Source: Liolophura sinensis (lineage: Eukaryota; Mollusca; Polyplacophora; Chitonida; Chitonidae). From it: a stretch of 64,000 nt of DNA. The stretch spans positions 49,264,984 through 49,328,983 of the forward strand of contig NC_088300.1 in assembly GCF_032854445.1 (NCBI RefSeq). Direction: 5' to 3'. The notes below the pieces were generated by a model. It searched no databases and was not told the origin of the DNA. It saw only the letters and a program-made list of their open reading frames with translations. Within the stretch, counting starts at the first letter, position 1. Every line of letters starts with the position of its first letter. Made by a program: the position numbers and the translations under genes. This document shows positions 1 through 11,283 of this stretch, one piece after another.

Positions 1-1190
1 TCCTCATCAAGCACTGTAACTAACTCAGGCAATGATCTCCTCATCAAACATGTCAGTTAACTTAGGCATTGATCTCATCAAGCACTGTAGCTAACTCTGG
101 CAATGATCTGCTCATCAAACATGTCAGTTAACTTAGGCACTGATCCCATCAAGCACTGTAGCTAACTCTGGCAATGTTCTCCTCATCAAACATGTCAGTT
201 AACTTAGGCACTGATCTCCTCATCAAGCACTGTAACTAACTCTGGCAATGATCTCCTCAGCAAACATGTCAGTTAACTTAGGCACTGATCTCATTAAGCA
301 CTGTAACTAACTCAGGCAATGATCTCATCAAACATGTCAGTTAACTTAGGCATTGATCTCATCAAGCACTGTAGCTAACTCTGGCAATGATCTGCTAATC
401 AAACAAGTCAGTTAACTTAGGCACTGATCTCATCAAGCACTGTAGCTAACTCTGGCAATGATCTCCTCGTCAAACACGCCAGTTAACTTAGGCACTGATC
501 TCATCAAGCACTGTAGCTAACTCAGGCAATGATCTCCCCATCAAACACGCCAGTTAACTTAGGCACCGATCTCAACAAGCACTGTAGCTAACTCTGGCAA
601 TGACCTGCTCATCAAACATGTCAGTTAACTTAGGCACTGATCTCATCAAGCACTGTAGCTAACTCAGGCCATGATCTCATCAAACATGTCAGTTAACTTA
701 GGCACTGACCTCATCAAGCACTGTAGTTGTCTCAGGCAATGATCTCCTCATCGAACACATCAGTTAACTTAGGCACTGACCTCATCAAGCACTGTAGCTA
801 ACTCTGGCAATGATCTCCTCATCAAACACGTCAGTTAACTTAGGCACTGACCTCATCAAGCACTGTAGTTGTCTCAGCCAATGATCTTCTTTTCTAGCAG
901 TGTAGTTAACTCAGACAGTGATTTCCTCATCAAACATGTCAGTTAACTTAGGCACTGACCTCATGAAGCACTGTAGCTAACTCAGGCAGTGATCTCCTCA
1001 TCAAACACGTCAGTTAACTTAGGCACTGATCTCATTAAGCACTGTAGCTAACTCAGGCAATGATCTCCTCATCAAACACGTCAGTTAACTTAGGCACTGA
1101 TCTCATCAAGCACTGTAGTTGTCTCAGGCAATGATCTTCTTTTCTAGCAGTGTAGTTAACTCTGGCAGTGATCTCATCTACTCATCAACA
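1..1190. repeat. Satellite of about 68-71 bp dimeric units
   Basis: About 17 tandem copies fill the left edge and probably continue outside the window. Each unit is two related half-units of about 35 bp. One contains ATCAAGCACTGTAGCTAACT and the other contains ATCAAACATGTCAGTTAACT. Both start with GATCTC and end with GGCAATG or GGCACTG, so the unit looks like an old head-to-tail duplication. A divergent variant with TTCTTTTCTAGCAGTGTAGT recurs near 885 and 1135, hinting at a higher-order repeat. No reading frame of interest is seen. The array may lie in an intron of the dehydrogenase gene that ends at 2764. Confidence 0.95.
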
Positions 1191-1194
1191 TAGA

Positions 1195-1945
1195 TACACA
1201 ACACAAGATAGCTTTTGTGTAACCTACGGCTTAAGCTGGGAGATGAGGGATCAAACCCAATCAAAGGTCATACCAAAGACTTAAAAGATCGTATTTGTTG
1301 CTGCCAGGCTTGATGCTCAGCACCGAGAGGTTAGAGCAAGGAAACATGACCCTGAACAATGATTGGGCTGGTGTCAGTATAATGTGATTGGTGGGGTGTT
1401 ATGTCTGCTGTACACAACACAAGATAGCTTTTGTGCAACCTATGGCTTAAGCTGGGAGACCAGGGATCAAACCCAATCAAAGGTCATACCAAAGACTTAA
1501 AAGATTGTATTTGTTGCTGCCAGGCTTGATGCTCAGCACCAAGAGGTTAGAGCAAGGAAACATGACCCTGAACGATGGTTGGGCTGGTGTCAGTATAATG
1601 TGATTGGTGGGGTGTTATGTCTGCTGTACACAACACAAGATAGCTTTTGTGTAACCTACAGCTTAAGCTGGGAGACCAGGGATCAAACCCAATCAAAGGT
1701 CATACCAAAGACTTAAAAGATCGTATTTGTTGCTGCTAGGCTTGATGCTCAGCACCGAGAGGTTAGAGCAAGGAAACATGACCCTGAGTGGGGGTGTTAT
1801 GTCTGCTGTCTTTGACATGAGTCTGTAGTGGTGGTGGCATGGACTCCCCCTGCCTCAAGCAGACACAGTGTATGTACACATACCTAATGACTCATCATTG
1901 TCATTAAATGAAAATTGTTGAGTAAGATACAGAACCAAAAGCATA
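1195..1945 (+). mobile_element. SINE family 2 copy with its body triplicated (216-bp tandem)
   Basis: Three head-to-tail copies start near 1201, 1417 and 1633, a period of 216 bp. The third lacks a piece after CATGACCCTGA. Each holds the SINE body also seen on the minus strand at 35275-35650 and 41545-41840: a box-B-like GATCAAACCC, then CCAAAGACTTAAAA, GCTCAGCACCGAGAGGTTAG and GTGTCAGTATAATGTGATTG. Only the last copy runs on into the family's 3' part, with GTGGTGGCATGGACTC near 1831 and the tail TGAAAATTGTTGAGTA near 1909. The element therefore appears to have been internally amplified after insertion. Confidence 0.8.
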
Positions 1946-2477
1946 CATTTTTTTTTTTTTAGGTTAAAAGTGACAAAACTGACATGGTGAGAATGGCTGT
2001 AGAAGTAACCCCCAATTTTGAAACTATTTTTAAATTAGTTATGAGATCTGATATAGGTGTATATAGATTAGGATTTAAAGCAACTAATGGGGATTCAACG
2101 TGGACTTCTAACTTCCAGATAAATATGGATTGAAGAAAACAGCAATGGGGTTCAGAAATTTATAATTCTGGAAAAGTAGTGATGGTTATTTATCTAATAG
2201 AAATCTGGAAGTTGTATGTGTGAGAGAAAGGTGTTACCTCAGGATGCATATGTGGTCACCCTGAGTCATGTGTATGGTGTTGCCATGACAGCATGCAGCA
2301 TGCAAGCATCATCAGTGATCCTATTTACAAAAAAGGTTAAATGGGAAGAGCCAAGTATCATCATCAAAATCTGTACAATAAGCCCTGGTCAATTGCACAA
2401 GCCCGTTTATTTATCAAAAATTTCATCTGCTGATGGACTTTTTTTGAGTGTGACAATATCTTTGTTTTATTTGGCAG
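1946..2477 (+). other. Non-coding stretch, probably intron of the dehydrogenase gene
   Basis: The sequence has a T-run ending in AG at about 1951-1962 and ends at the polypyrimidine tract and TTTGGCAG acceptor used by the exon at 2478. An open frame continues upstream of 2478 to about 2216, but it does not resemble the dehydrogenase family and lacks the Ser-containing segment expected just before the exon. I take it as chance open intron sequence. Confidence 0.5.
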
Positions 2478-2764
2478 CTTTAGGAGGATGGTACGGTTAC
2501 AGACTGTCTAAAGCAGCCCTCAATATGGCCACAAAGACCTTGAGTATTGAGCTAGGGCGTGGGCGAAATAAGGTTATTTGTGTTAGCCTACATCCTGGCA
2601 CTGTAAACACGGAGCTCTCCAGACGATACCATAAGGGGGTGCCCAAGGACAAACTCTTCTCAGCAGAACACTCTGTTGCCTTGTTGATGGATGTAATTAA
2701 TACTTTACAAGTAAAGGATTCTGGAAAATTTTTTGATTATGCCAGGAAAGAAATTCCATTCTGA
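2478..2764 (+). CDS. C-factor-like short-chain dehydrogenase/reductase, C-terminal exon only
   Basis: This is the last coding exon of an NAD(P)-dependent oxidoreductase of the classical short-chain dehydrogenase (SDR) family. It encodes about 95 residues and ends in TGA. The segment GGWYGYRLSKAALNM carries the catalytic YxxxK pair (Tyr codon at 2498-2500, Lys at 2510-2512). It is followed by the family's substrate-loop motif SLHPGTVNTELSRR and a C-terminus DSGKFFDYARKEIPF, typical of proteins annotated as C-factor or C-signal-like. The exon begins after TTTGGCAG at 2471-2477 and its first two bases complete a split codon. The Rossmann NAD-binding motif and catalytic Ser must lie on upstream exons, which are outside the window or beyond the repeat arrays. 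SDRs of this type are usually cytosolic and about 240-270 residues long. The substrate cannot be told from this piece. Confidence 0.85.
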
Positions 2765-3560
2765 ATTCCATAAATTAAAATCATCGGTAAATAATTAGTT
2801 AGATTTGAAGAAATGTGTAATTCCATTCTCAGCACTGATCTTGCTTTCTGCATCTCTCTATTTGTCTCACTTATTCACAGAGAGGTTATATGTTTGTTTT
2901 CATTGAATTAATTCTAAGTTGTCTTTCTGACTAAATATCTTGTACCAGTACACTTAAACCATTGAAGGTCATGTCAACAAGGTCTATTAGTGGAAAGACC
3001 ACTTCAAGTTGAAGAACACAAACAATGAATAACTCCTCAGCCGATAATTTATCTTAAACTAACTTATGTTTTGTGGAATTTATTTTACAAGCGTTAAAAG
3101 CTAGGGATAGATTCTTTGTGTGCATGAGGGCACATTTGACTAGTAAATTTCTCAAGCATTTCTTCTGTCACTGAAAATGTAAGTAGAACATGGCATCAAA
3201 TATTACAAGTAAGGGTTATAAAATTCTTATTACAAAACTGATACTCATATTTTTTAAAAAGATTTCACTGTAAATTGTAGAGAAAATGCTTGAGAAGTTA
3301 CTTATTGTATTTGATTAGATATATTTTACTACAAACAGAAAAATGTATAATTAGGGCTATATATTTCCATGTTGCTTTATTTCCTTTGTAAGATTGGGCA
3401 TTATTTATCATGTATATGTAATTTGTTATTGCAAACATTGGCTCAATCATTCCATTGAAACGTATTTGATTAAAGCTTGTTTTTTGCTGCCATGTGTACA
3501 ATTTTGTATTAAATGGCGCATTGTATGATTCTTGTTTTTGTTAATAAAATGTACCTAGCG
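2765..3560 (+). other. 3' UTR of the dehydrogenase gene with poly(A) signal
   Basis: This is AT-rich sequence after the TGA stop. A canonical AATAAA lies at 3543-3548, so the transcript probably ends shortly after about 3560. No competing AATAAA closer to the stop was noticed. Confidence 0.5.
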
Positions 3561-6500
3561 ATGAAAATGCAGCCAGGCCTCTTCCTGAAATGTGTTATAC
3601 GTCTCAGTTAAAAGAGGTTATACGGGAGATCTTTGGAGAAAAACTCCAGTCAAATTTTTGCTAAAATGATAACCATTCAGAAATATCAGCCTTATTTGTG
3701 CATGTGCTACCGTTCGAAATCATATAAAGTTTCTAAAAATGGGTCGCATTATAACTTTTTCAAACTACAGACTGAATCATTTTAACACTATCATGATATA
3801 GTAGCCAGATACAAGTCTGATAATAATGTTACCCATTCTTGGCAAATGGTAAAATACAGAAAATTTGATTTGATTAGCGGATATGGACTTTTTACTCTTC
3901 TGTACATCCTCTTTAAAGAAAAATGTGTTGGCTACACCGGCATCCATGGATGATACTTGAACAGGTAGCGATGATCTGCTGTGTACTCGCTTTCCAGGTT
4001 TTCTTCACTTTCCAGTTGAAGCCTGACATTTAAGGTTAGTTTTGACTCAGTTTGGATTGTTAATAATTTGTGTCAAGCTTTAATAATACTTTTAATGTCT
4101 TAAACAGCTGTCTGCCTTCACCACCAAACTTGTAGTAAAACATTGTGAACCTATAACCAGGACTGCAGCAAACACAGGAGCCGCATTGTTTTATTATGGC
4201 GATGTCTGTCTTCACTATCTATATGTTCTGGATGTTATACGTCATACAAAACTTTTCGTGGCAACGTTGCGTCAAGAGCATTTTACCATGGTAATGTAAC
4301 GTATATCTCTTCACTGAGCTTCACCATAGACGATATCACTGTCATTTTAACCGTAAACAACAAACTTTCTTGTAAATGGATGAATAATACACCGTGACAT
4401 TTCTTTGAGTTTCAATGACTGTGCCATTCTGTTGGCAGTGCAGACCAATTGTTTTCGTCGGAGCCCAATGAAGGATGATGAATGCCAACAATGATGAATG
4501 TCGTGTCCGTAGCTGCATGTAACAGTCAAGTCAGTGGCATCCAAGTCCTAATTTTCCTGACAGCAAATGATTCAGTATTTTTTCTGCAGTTGTAAAAGAA
4601 CTATTAATCCTCTTAAAGAACCTATTATTTCTGGTTTGTAATCCTTCCCTAAATGTACATCGGTAAGCGAATACTGTTCAAAGGCAGTGGTGCCATTTTT
4701 GTCGTGAAATTTAATCGTGGCCATGCGGCAATATGCAAGATATATGCTCCATTTTTCTATCAGGTCAGTTTAGTGGTCACTGTCTCTGTGATGAATGTCG
4801 TCATTGTAAACCTGTCATCACCAGAAGATATTTGTACTTCAAATACAAAACAACAGACTGCGAAATGGAGAGTGAAACTAGAGCAGAGACCTAGGCCTAT
4901 TGGTTTGGAATGGTCACACCTAACAGGTGATATCCAGCCTCTTGACAATTTACAGCAGACGTTACGGCGATTGCACTAAATAATACTGGCGATTCCTCAT
5001 GACCACAATGACGTAGGCCTACATCGATCACACATAGTCCAGTTTGTTGTCACCAGGATTCCACAGTGCATGTATGTAGGCCTACGTCAAACTAAATGAG
5101 CTTTAATGTCCACACCACACTACATCTATAATCTCGCTCGATTTCCATTACACAGACATGATTAAATATAACAATTGAAATGATTTACTCTCGGACTGAT
5201 GGAGTTCTCCAGGAATCCAAGATGGCTGATGGGATTTCTTAATTAATGGCTGGGCTTAGACTTAGGATATGTTTATCGTTATTTCAGGCAAGTTGTGGAA
5301 AGGTGCCAAAAACTGTTCTTCACTAATCAGTTGCATGTGGTGTAGATACCTGCTTGGGATTAGCCGCTTTGGAGTGGAGATAGGAAATGTCAGAGTTTAC
5401 TCTGTCGTCTTAGCAACAATTGAATATTTCACACGTGCACAGAATAGGCCTGTATGCAATCTATACTAGTCTGTAATGTAGTTTGGAGAAAAGGGTAGGG
5501 AAAAAAAGACAGAGTATTGTGACAAAATGCTGCTAATGTAAATTCTGTTTGTAAACAAACACTGTTGTTGTAGAAAACTGTTTGTTGATGAGTGATGTAT
5601 AGCAAGTGCTCAAGAGAAAAATCAATGTAATGACAAGTTACATAAAGCAAATCAATGAGTATAACTTTCGGGGAATGGTCGATGATTGAAGCTTTTGTAG
5701 GATGCGATGTTACTCACGGCGGTGGTTACACTATATTGCGACTGTTCGTCTATGTTTGCTAGTAAAGAAGCCTATTATGTTACATTTGAATGTTAGCCGA
5801 CATCATTGTATTTATTTCTCTATCTATCATTATTTTTTGACTGGTGTTTATCGTGTTAAACTTTTCTACTTTTCCATTAATGTGGATGAGGTTTATGAGC
5901 GGAGAAAACATTTTCGTAAGTTTTGTTGTTTTGTATATGGGTGAATTAGAGCAATGCAAAGGGTCAAGAAGAAAATTTACCCTATATAATACTTAAACAG
6001 CTGAGACTGCGTTTGTTTATGTGTAGGGCGGTTATTGGTTTAACAAAATGCATGTTTAAATCAGTTGAAACTCCGTGTTATGATTTTTACTGAGAAGCAA
6101 TTTTCCATTTAACTAATGATTCCAAGTACATGGATGAAAGCATAACTTATACAAAATATAAATTATCACAAAAACACTTGTACTTAAATCTAAAACAACA
6201 ACCTGATTGTTTTCATTGAACACAGAAATGTGTGAAGCTCACATGTTTGTTACAAAAAAATAAAACACAAACTTGTGTTGAACCAAAATGAGGTAATTTA
6301 TGCAATACAACACAAACTTGTGTATTTTGCAACAGGTATTGTGTATAACATCCAACACATTTTGTGTTCAGTGCTTTCAACACAAGACCTTGTGTTAATT
6401 CAATATAGGACAAGAGTTGTTAGCATGATACAAAACTTTTGTTGGAAAGAACACAAGTTTGTCTTCATACAACAAATGTTTTTTTTGTGTGTAAGGAAAC

Positions 6501-8914
6501 GCTGAAAATTAATATCATTTTATATAGGCCTATGTATACTGTCACAAATGATAGATGGTAGATCTTTGGTAAGCTTGTAAATGTATGGTGTGGAAGTTAA
6601 CCACACGGTCCGAAAGTACAAGTATGAAAATTTAAGGTTGTATGGGTAATTTAGGGTTGAGAATACCAATGGCGTTGCTTTATCAAGGGCACTGCTTTTT
6701 GCCAGATATTTATATAACCCGTAGAGGAAACAGACGTCCGTTGCACAGCACTCCTATAGTTGTGTTGCGCTTTTCTATTAAGATCCTATAAATGTATCTG
6801 AAAGATGTGTTTACTTCCTGTGAGAGTGTATCTGATATCCACACAAGCTTTAACATCGATCGAAGATAGTTTCACTTCTCCTTGCTTCTTTAGAAACGAT
6901 GCTCTTGGACTCATGGCTCTAATTATCCACTTCTATACTCAAAATGTCGGACAGGGTACATGGTTGTTGTGGTTACAAGGGCATAGACCTGCCCATGTAC
7001 GGAACACCAATCACTCAGAATAAAAATGTAAAGCCCGGACACAAAACCATTCAACACAGTAGGCATCAGTGCAAATCGATCAAAGTCAGCAGTGAACTAT
7101 GATAGTTCCGAAAAATCGACTCGTGACACGCTGAGTGGCTAGTTTCCTCCTTGGGCACATGTCCTTATACAAAACTAGGAATGTCCTTGCCATGTAGTGG
7201 TGTTGTCACCCAGGAAGTTCCGTTTAATTGTAGTCAGTGACAGTATATTTATCTGTAAGCATAATTGTAGATTAGGCCTATCCACACACCCTGTCTGTCG
7301 GTAATAAGTCCACGTGTGTATAGGATACGAAAAAAAGAGAAAGGCATATGTAAATTTTTACATGATCACGCTGTTTTATACAGTTCAAAATTGATTTAAC
7401 ACGCCATCATTTCCTGAAAAATCTGTTAAACAACAAGAATGTCAGTTATAAAATATGTAACACAAGTTACAAGTGGACTTTCATCTCACCACTTGGTGTT
7501 ATCACCATTTGCCACCTATATATTTCAGTTTTGGGAGAGTAGGCACTACATACAAGAAACGCATTATACTGATCCAATCTGAGCCCACTTGTTCGAAAGT
7601 GTAGCAGCTGAAACTGATATTCAGTCATATTTTATATCCAAGATTTTGGCCAAACCCAGCGTGCCAATGCAGTCCTCCAAAGTCAAAGTATAATCAGCAG
7701 TTTTAGTTCACATTTAATACACTGGTACACATTTTATTCAGGCTAGGTACAAAAGTGAAGACTTAATGTTAAATCTGGTATTAAGTCTTAAACCGTTTTT
7801 GAACAACCAGGCCCAGTAGATTAAACAAAATTATCCGAGAATCAGTGTCAGGGATTAGGCAAATAGTTGAGTTCTCTTACACCCATATTTAAAACGATAT
7901 AAGATGATTAATTTCATGTATTCTGTATATTAACTTAGTAGATTTCAAACATAGTTGTTTATTTCTATTTTTGGAATAGTGCCTTAACTGTTATCTGTGG
8001 CTGAAAATCTGTTGTCGAACCTAACTTGCACGTCTTTTTACTGAATTTAGAGTTTTCTTTCTCAAGATTTGAGTAATCGTATTATAACCAGTGTATTAAC
8101 TTGATGTCCCCGTAAACCAGTAATCTTTTTCATCAATTTAAATGACACTACATACAATGTAGTCATTAATATGATTTACATTTGTCGGCTGAATTTTGTA
8201 CGCTTTATTGACATGTATGCTTTTTCATGACCGATTTTTATTTCAGGCTAATTTACATTCTGTCTGAAACTTATTGCCTAGAACATGTTCAGAGGAAGCG
8301 TTATCTAAGCAATTGTCGTCTTGAAGGCAAAGGCATCTTAGTGTCTTATCCCAAAATGAGACGAATGCTCAATATTCTATCATACGTTGCCCATGTATAT
8401 TGTCATGTATGTCAAATTTGTTTGGTAGACAAAAAGATTTGTTTGTTACCATCCCTTTTTTGTACATCTGCATGACCACGTGGTTTTGTCTCGCGCGCTG
8501 TCCGTGTTAGACTATCGATTGCTCCGCGGGAACAATGATTTTCTGTGGTTCCAAGACCATGTGAATACCTATTGTGGACCGCAGAGCAGCGAAACAGTTA
8601 AGACGCGCAGGAATCGGCACGGTAGCAAACAATCACAGATTGTCGATCGTGATACTAGGGATATACTGGCAAGTGATTGCTTTTCAGATATGTACAAGCT
8701 GTTCTCTTAACAGACACGTTTGGGATGAAGCTATCAGATTTGGGCCTCAAATCCAAAACTCTTCCGTAGCCGAAATCATATAATGGTCAGCAATATTACC
8801 GTCACTTTCCGGATCGTTGTACTGGTCGTTTCCACACCAAGAAGAATATCACGACTGTTACAACCAGATAGTCCTTTGTAGATTGGCACATATACTTTTT
8901 TCCAACAGAAATTC
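3561..8914. other. No recognisable gene
   Basis: About 5.3 kb of AT-rich sequence. Short open frames occur on both strands, but none joins to recognisable protein sequence or shows a convincing pair of splice sites. The only structured part is the palindrome cluster at 6219-6470. It is probably intergenic, or 5' sequence of the membrane-protein gene downstream. Confidence 0.5.
6219..6470. repeat. Cluster of ACACAA/TTGTGT short palindromes
   Basis: At least six short inverted repeats of one type lie 25-50 bp apart: 6220-6233, AACACAAACTTGTGTT at 6264-6279, ACACAAACTTGTGT at 6310-6323, AACACATTTTGTGTT at 6354-6368, AACACAAGACCTTGTGTT at 6379-6396 and ACAAAACTTTTGT at 6430-6442. A half-match, ACACAAGTTTGT, follows near 6451. 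The palindrome arms are conserved while the spacers differ. Confidence 0.75.
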
Positions 8915-8981
8915 ATGGTTCCCGTTTTCGCCATGAAGAAACTCGTGTGGCCTTTATTTGGAATTATTTATCATCTTAAAG
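8915..8981 (+). CDS. Candidate first coding exon with signal-peptide-like N-terminus
   Basis: ATG at 8915 opens a short frame, MVPVFAMKKLVWPLFGIIYH followed by LK, that reads up to a strong donor, AAAG|GTAAGG, at 8981/8982. The basic KK followed by a hydrophobic stretch resembles a signal peptide if the second Met (8933) is used. It would suit the start of the secreted or membrane protein whose C-terminal exons lie at 17359-18559. However, the intervening exons were not identified and the link is pure inference. It may be a chance ORF. Confidence 0.25.
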
Positions 8982-11211
8982 GTAAGGAATGAAAACAGTT
9001 AGCTTCTGTTGCTTATCTTGTGATTGCTGACATGCTGACTTTTTCATTTGTGTAACTTTAAATGAAACCGTATTAAATTATTATTTTATTTTGAACTAAA
9101 GTAGATGGACCTATCTTCGCTTCTTTTTTGGCATTCTATAAAAACAAGCTTGACTGATACTTACGATTGTAGGATTTTTCTTTTGAAAATATGTTTAGGA
9201 ATTAGATATACAGTAGTATCATTAGGCCTTTTCACTCGTTTATATGTGAATTTGGCTTTCCTATCATGCTGTTTGTGGTAATCGTTAAATGTTTTGCTTT
9301 GGTGCTAAGGGATGTATAGGTTATTACAATATAAACCAGGTAAACTGACAAGAGACAAGAATTCATCCGTTATACGTGTGACCAATTTCTAACTGCTGCA
9401 CTATCTGGTTTTACTCTCCATACTGCACCGCCTTTTGTCTTGACAATGTATCAATGGCATTTAGGCATATGCGTTATCTTTAGCTTGACATGTTATTTTG
9501 CATAATGCAGTTGTGAATCTGTCTCACCACTTATCAAGCTCAAAACATGAAGTACCTGTCCTTAAAAACATCCGCGTCATTTCCTGTTCAGCGTGCAGCT
9601 CCATATTCTGTCTAATGGAAAACAATATACGAAACCCGACGACGTGTCATTATACAATGTACATGCTTGACGAGAACTACAGAAAGGCGTGTACCATGCA
9701 ATAGGCCAATCATTCCATCGACCTGACTTGTTTATTACCCGTGCCATGATCGCGTACATTGTTATACTGGACATATAAATTGCTGTCGATCGGTGTTTTT
9801 CATGAAATGTGACATTATGATAGGAAAGACCTCTGTAGATGTGCTAGCCGTAGTGTAGGTTTCATATATCCTTTTGTTACACTTATCGTTTCGGACAAAG
9901 AATTCCGTACCAGTACTGTCGTTATACAGACCACTATAATTTTATGACAGGATGTTGGGACGAATCTGTTAGCTTGCAAAACTGCGTAGTTCATGGAGGC
10001 AATTTTGCCGAACAAAAGGTCCGATCATTTGTCCCAACGAAAACTCCTTCCTTGCGCAGTTTGTCTTCATCTGGCTTTCGGTATGTCATAATTTAATCAC
10101 AGGTGAAGAAATATCGCATGAAGAAAGGTACACATTTTTAGATTGTGTGACAGAAATCATTGTCAGCGTAGAAAGCAACTATAATCAGCACCGTTGCGTA
10201 AATGTGTGATTCGAATCATGCTAAACACTGTGCAATGTTCTCGTGTCAAATGTGTTTTATTGATTTGATTTTTTTTTACACTATACTCGGTAATATTTCA
10301 CTGGTGGAAGGGGCGTCAAATATAACTACGGGCTGTATCGAATTGCGCGTAACACACGTAATCTACATAACAAACACTGTCGAGCGTTTTAGTTAAAAGT
10401 ATAGCTGTTTTTGTTGTAGCCACTGTGTGTATGGTATAATAGCGTTCCCATCCTCTAACAAAGAGGTACCCTTTCTTGTACAATAGCGACTCCGACTCAA
10501 GCCGACTAGCCATGGCTATGGGACAGGCAGGAATGAACAACACACTGCACAACTTATACCCGAGTTGCGTTACGCAGCAAAGGTTTCCGAATTCATAGTT
10601 TTGAAGTGATGTCATAGCTACTCTGAGCCAATGATCAAGACACTCTTTAGTCACGTGACTAGAGAAATGAAGGCAAAAACAAACCGAATTTAACCCAGGT
10701 GAGATTGGCCTTCAATAAGATTTTAGCATGAATGATGAAAAGTATAGCTTTTAGATAAGACCTTTTTACCTGGAAAAGTAATCCGAATGAGCCTATCCTT
10801 CAAATATGATAGTTCCAATGTCCTGTAGTTCTTTGGAACTTTGGAAATTGGCAAAAAATAACATTTCGCCAAATTAACTCAATGCTATATATCACCTCCT
10901 AATCCTTGCGAGGAACCCGGATGCTCAAAGCTATGAATAAGAAGGTGTTGGTCTGACCGACATGAGATGTTACATGCTAAGGATATAACAACAGGCTGTG
11001 TTACATGTTAACACATTTTCATCTTTGAAATGCACGTTAATATAGATCTGTCAAATCGCTGACGTATATAGATCAGCGCATCTATCGGCCATTGTGTATA
11101 TACACTGATCAACCCGAATCGATAACTGAGAACATGCTAAATCGACCGAAAGTTCTATATAGCATGCAAGAGGGTATTTACTTGTCGTGCTACAAGATAC
11201 TTATTTGGTGG

Positions 11212-11214
11212 TAA

Positions 11215-11283
<69 letters not shown>
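11212..11283. repeat. TA dinucleotide microsatellite
   Basis: About 30 TA repeats, almost uninterrupted. The open frame of alternating Tyr and Ile across it is an artefact of the repeat. Confidence 0.97.

Noticed and set aside
2216-2477. Upstream extension of the dehydrogenase frame
   Set aside because: It is open but does not resemble the family, and a clear acceptor (TTTGGCAG) falls at the point where similarity begins.
3298-3501. Minus-strand frame in the dehydrogenase 3' UTR
   Set aside because: Low-complexity AT-rich frame without similarity or a sensible start context.
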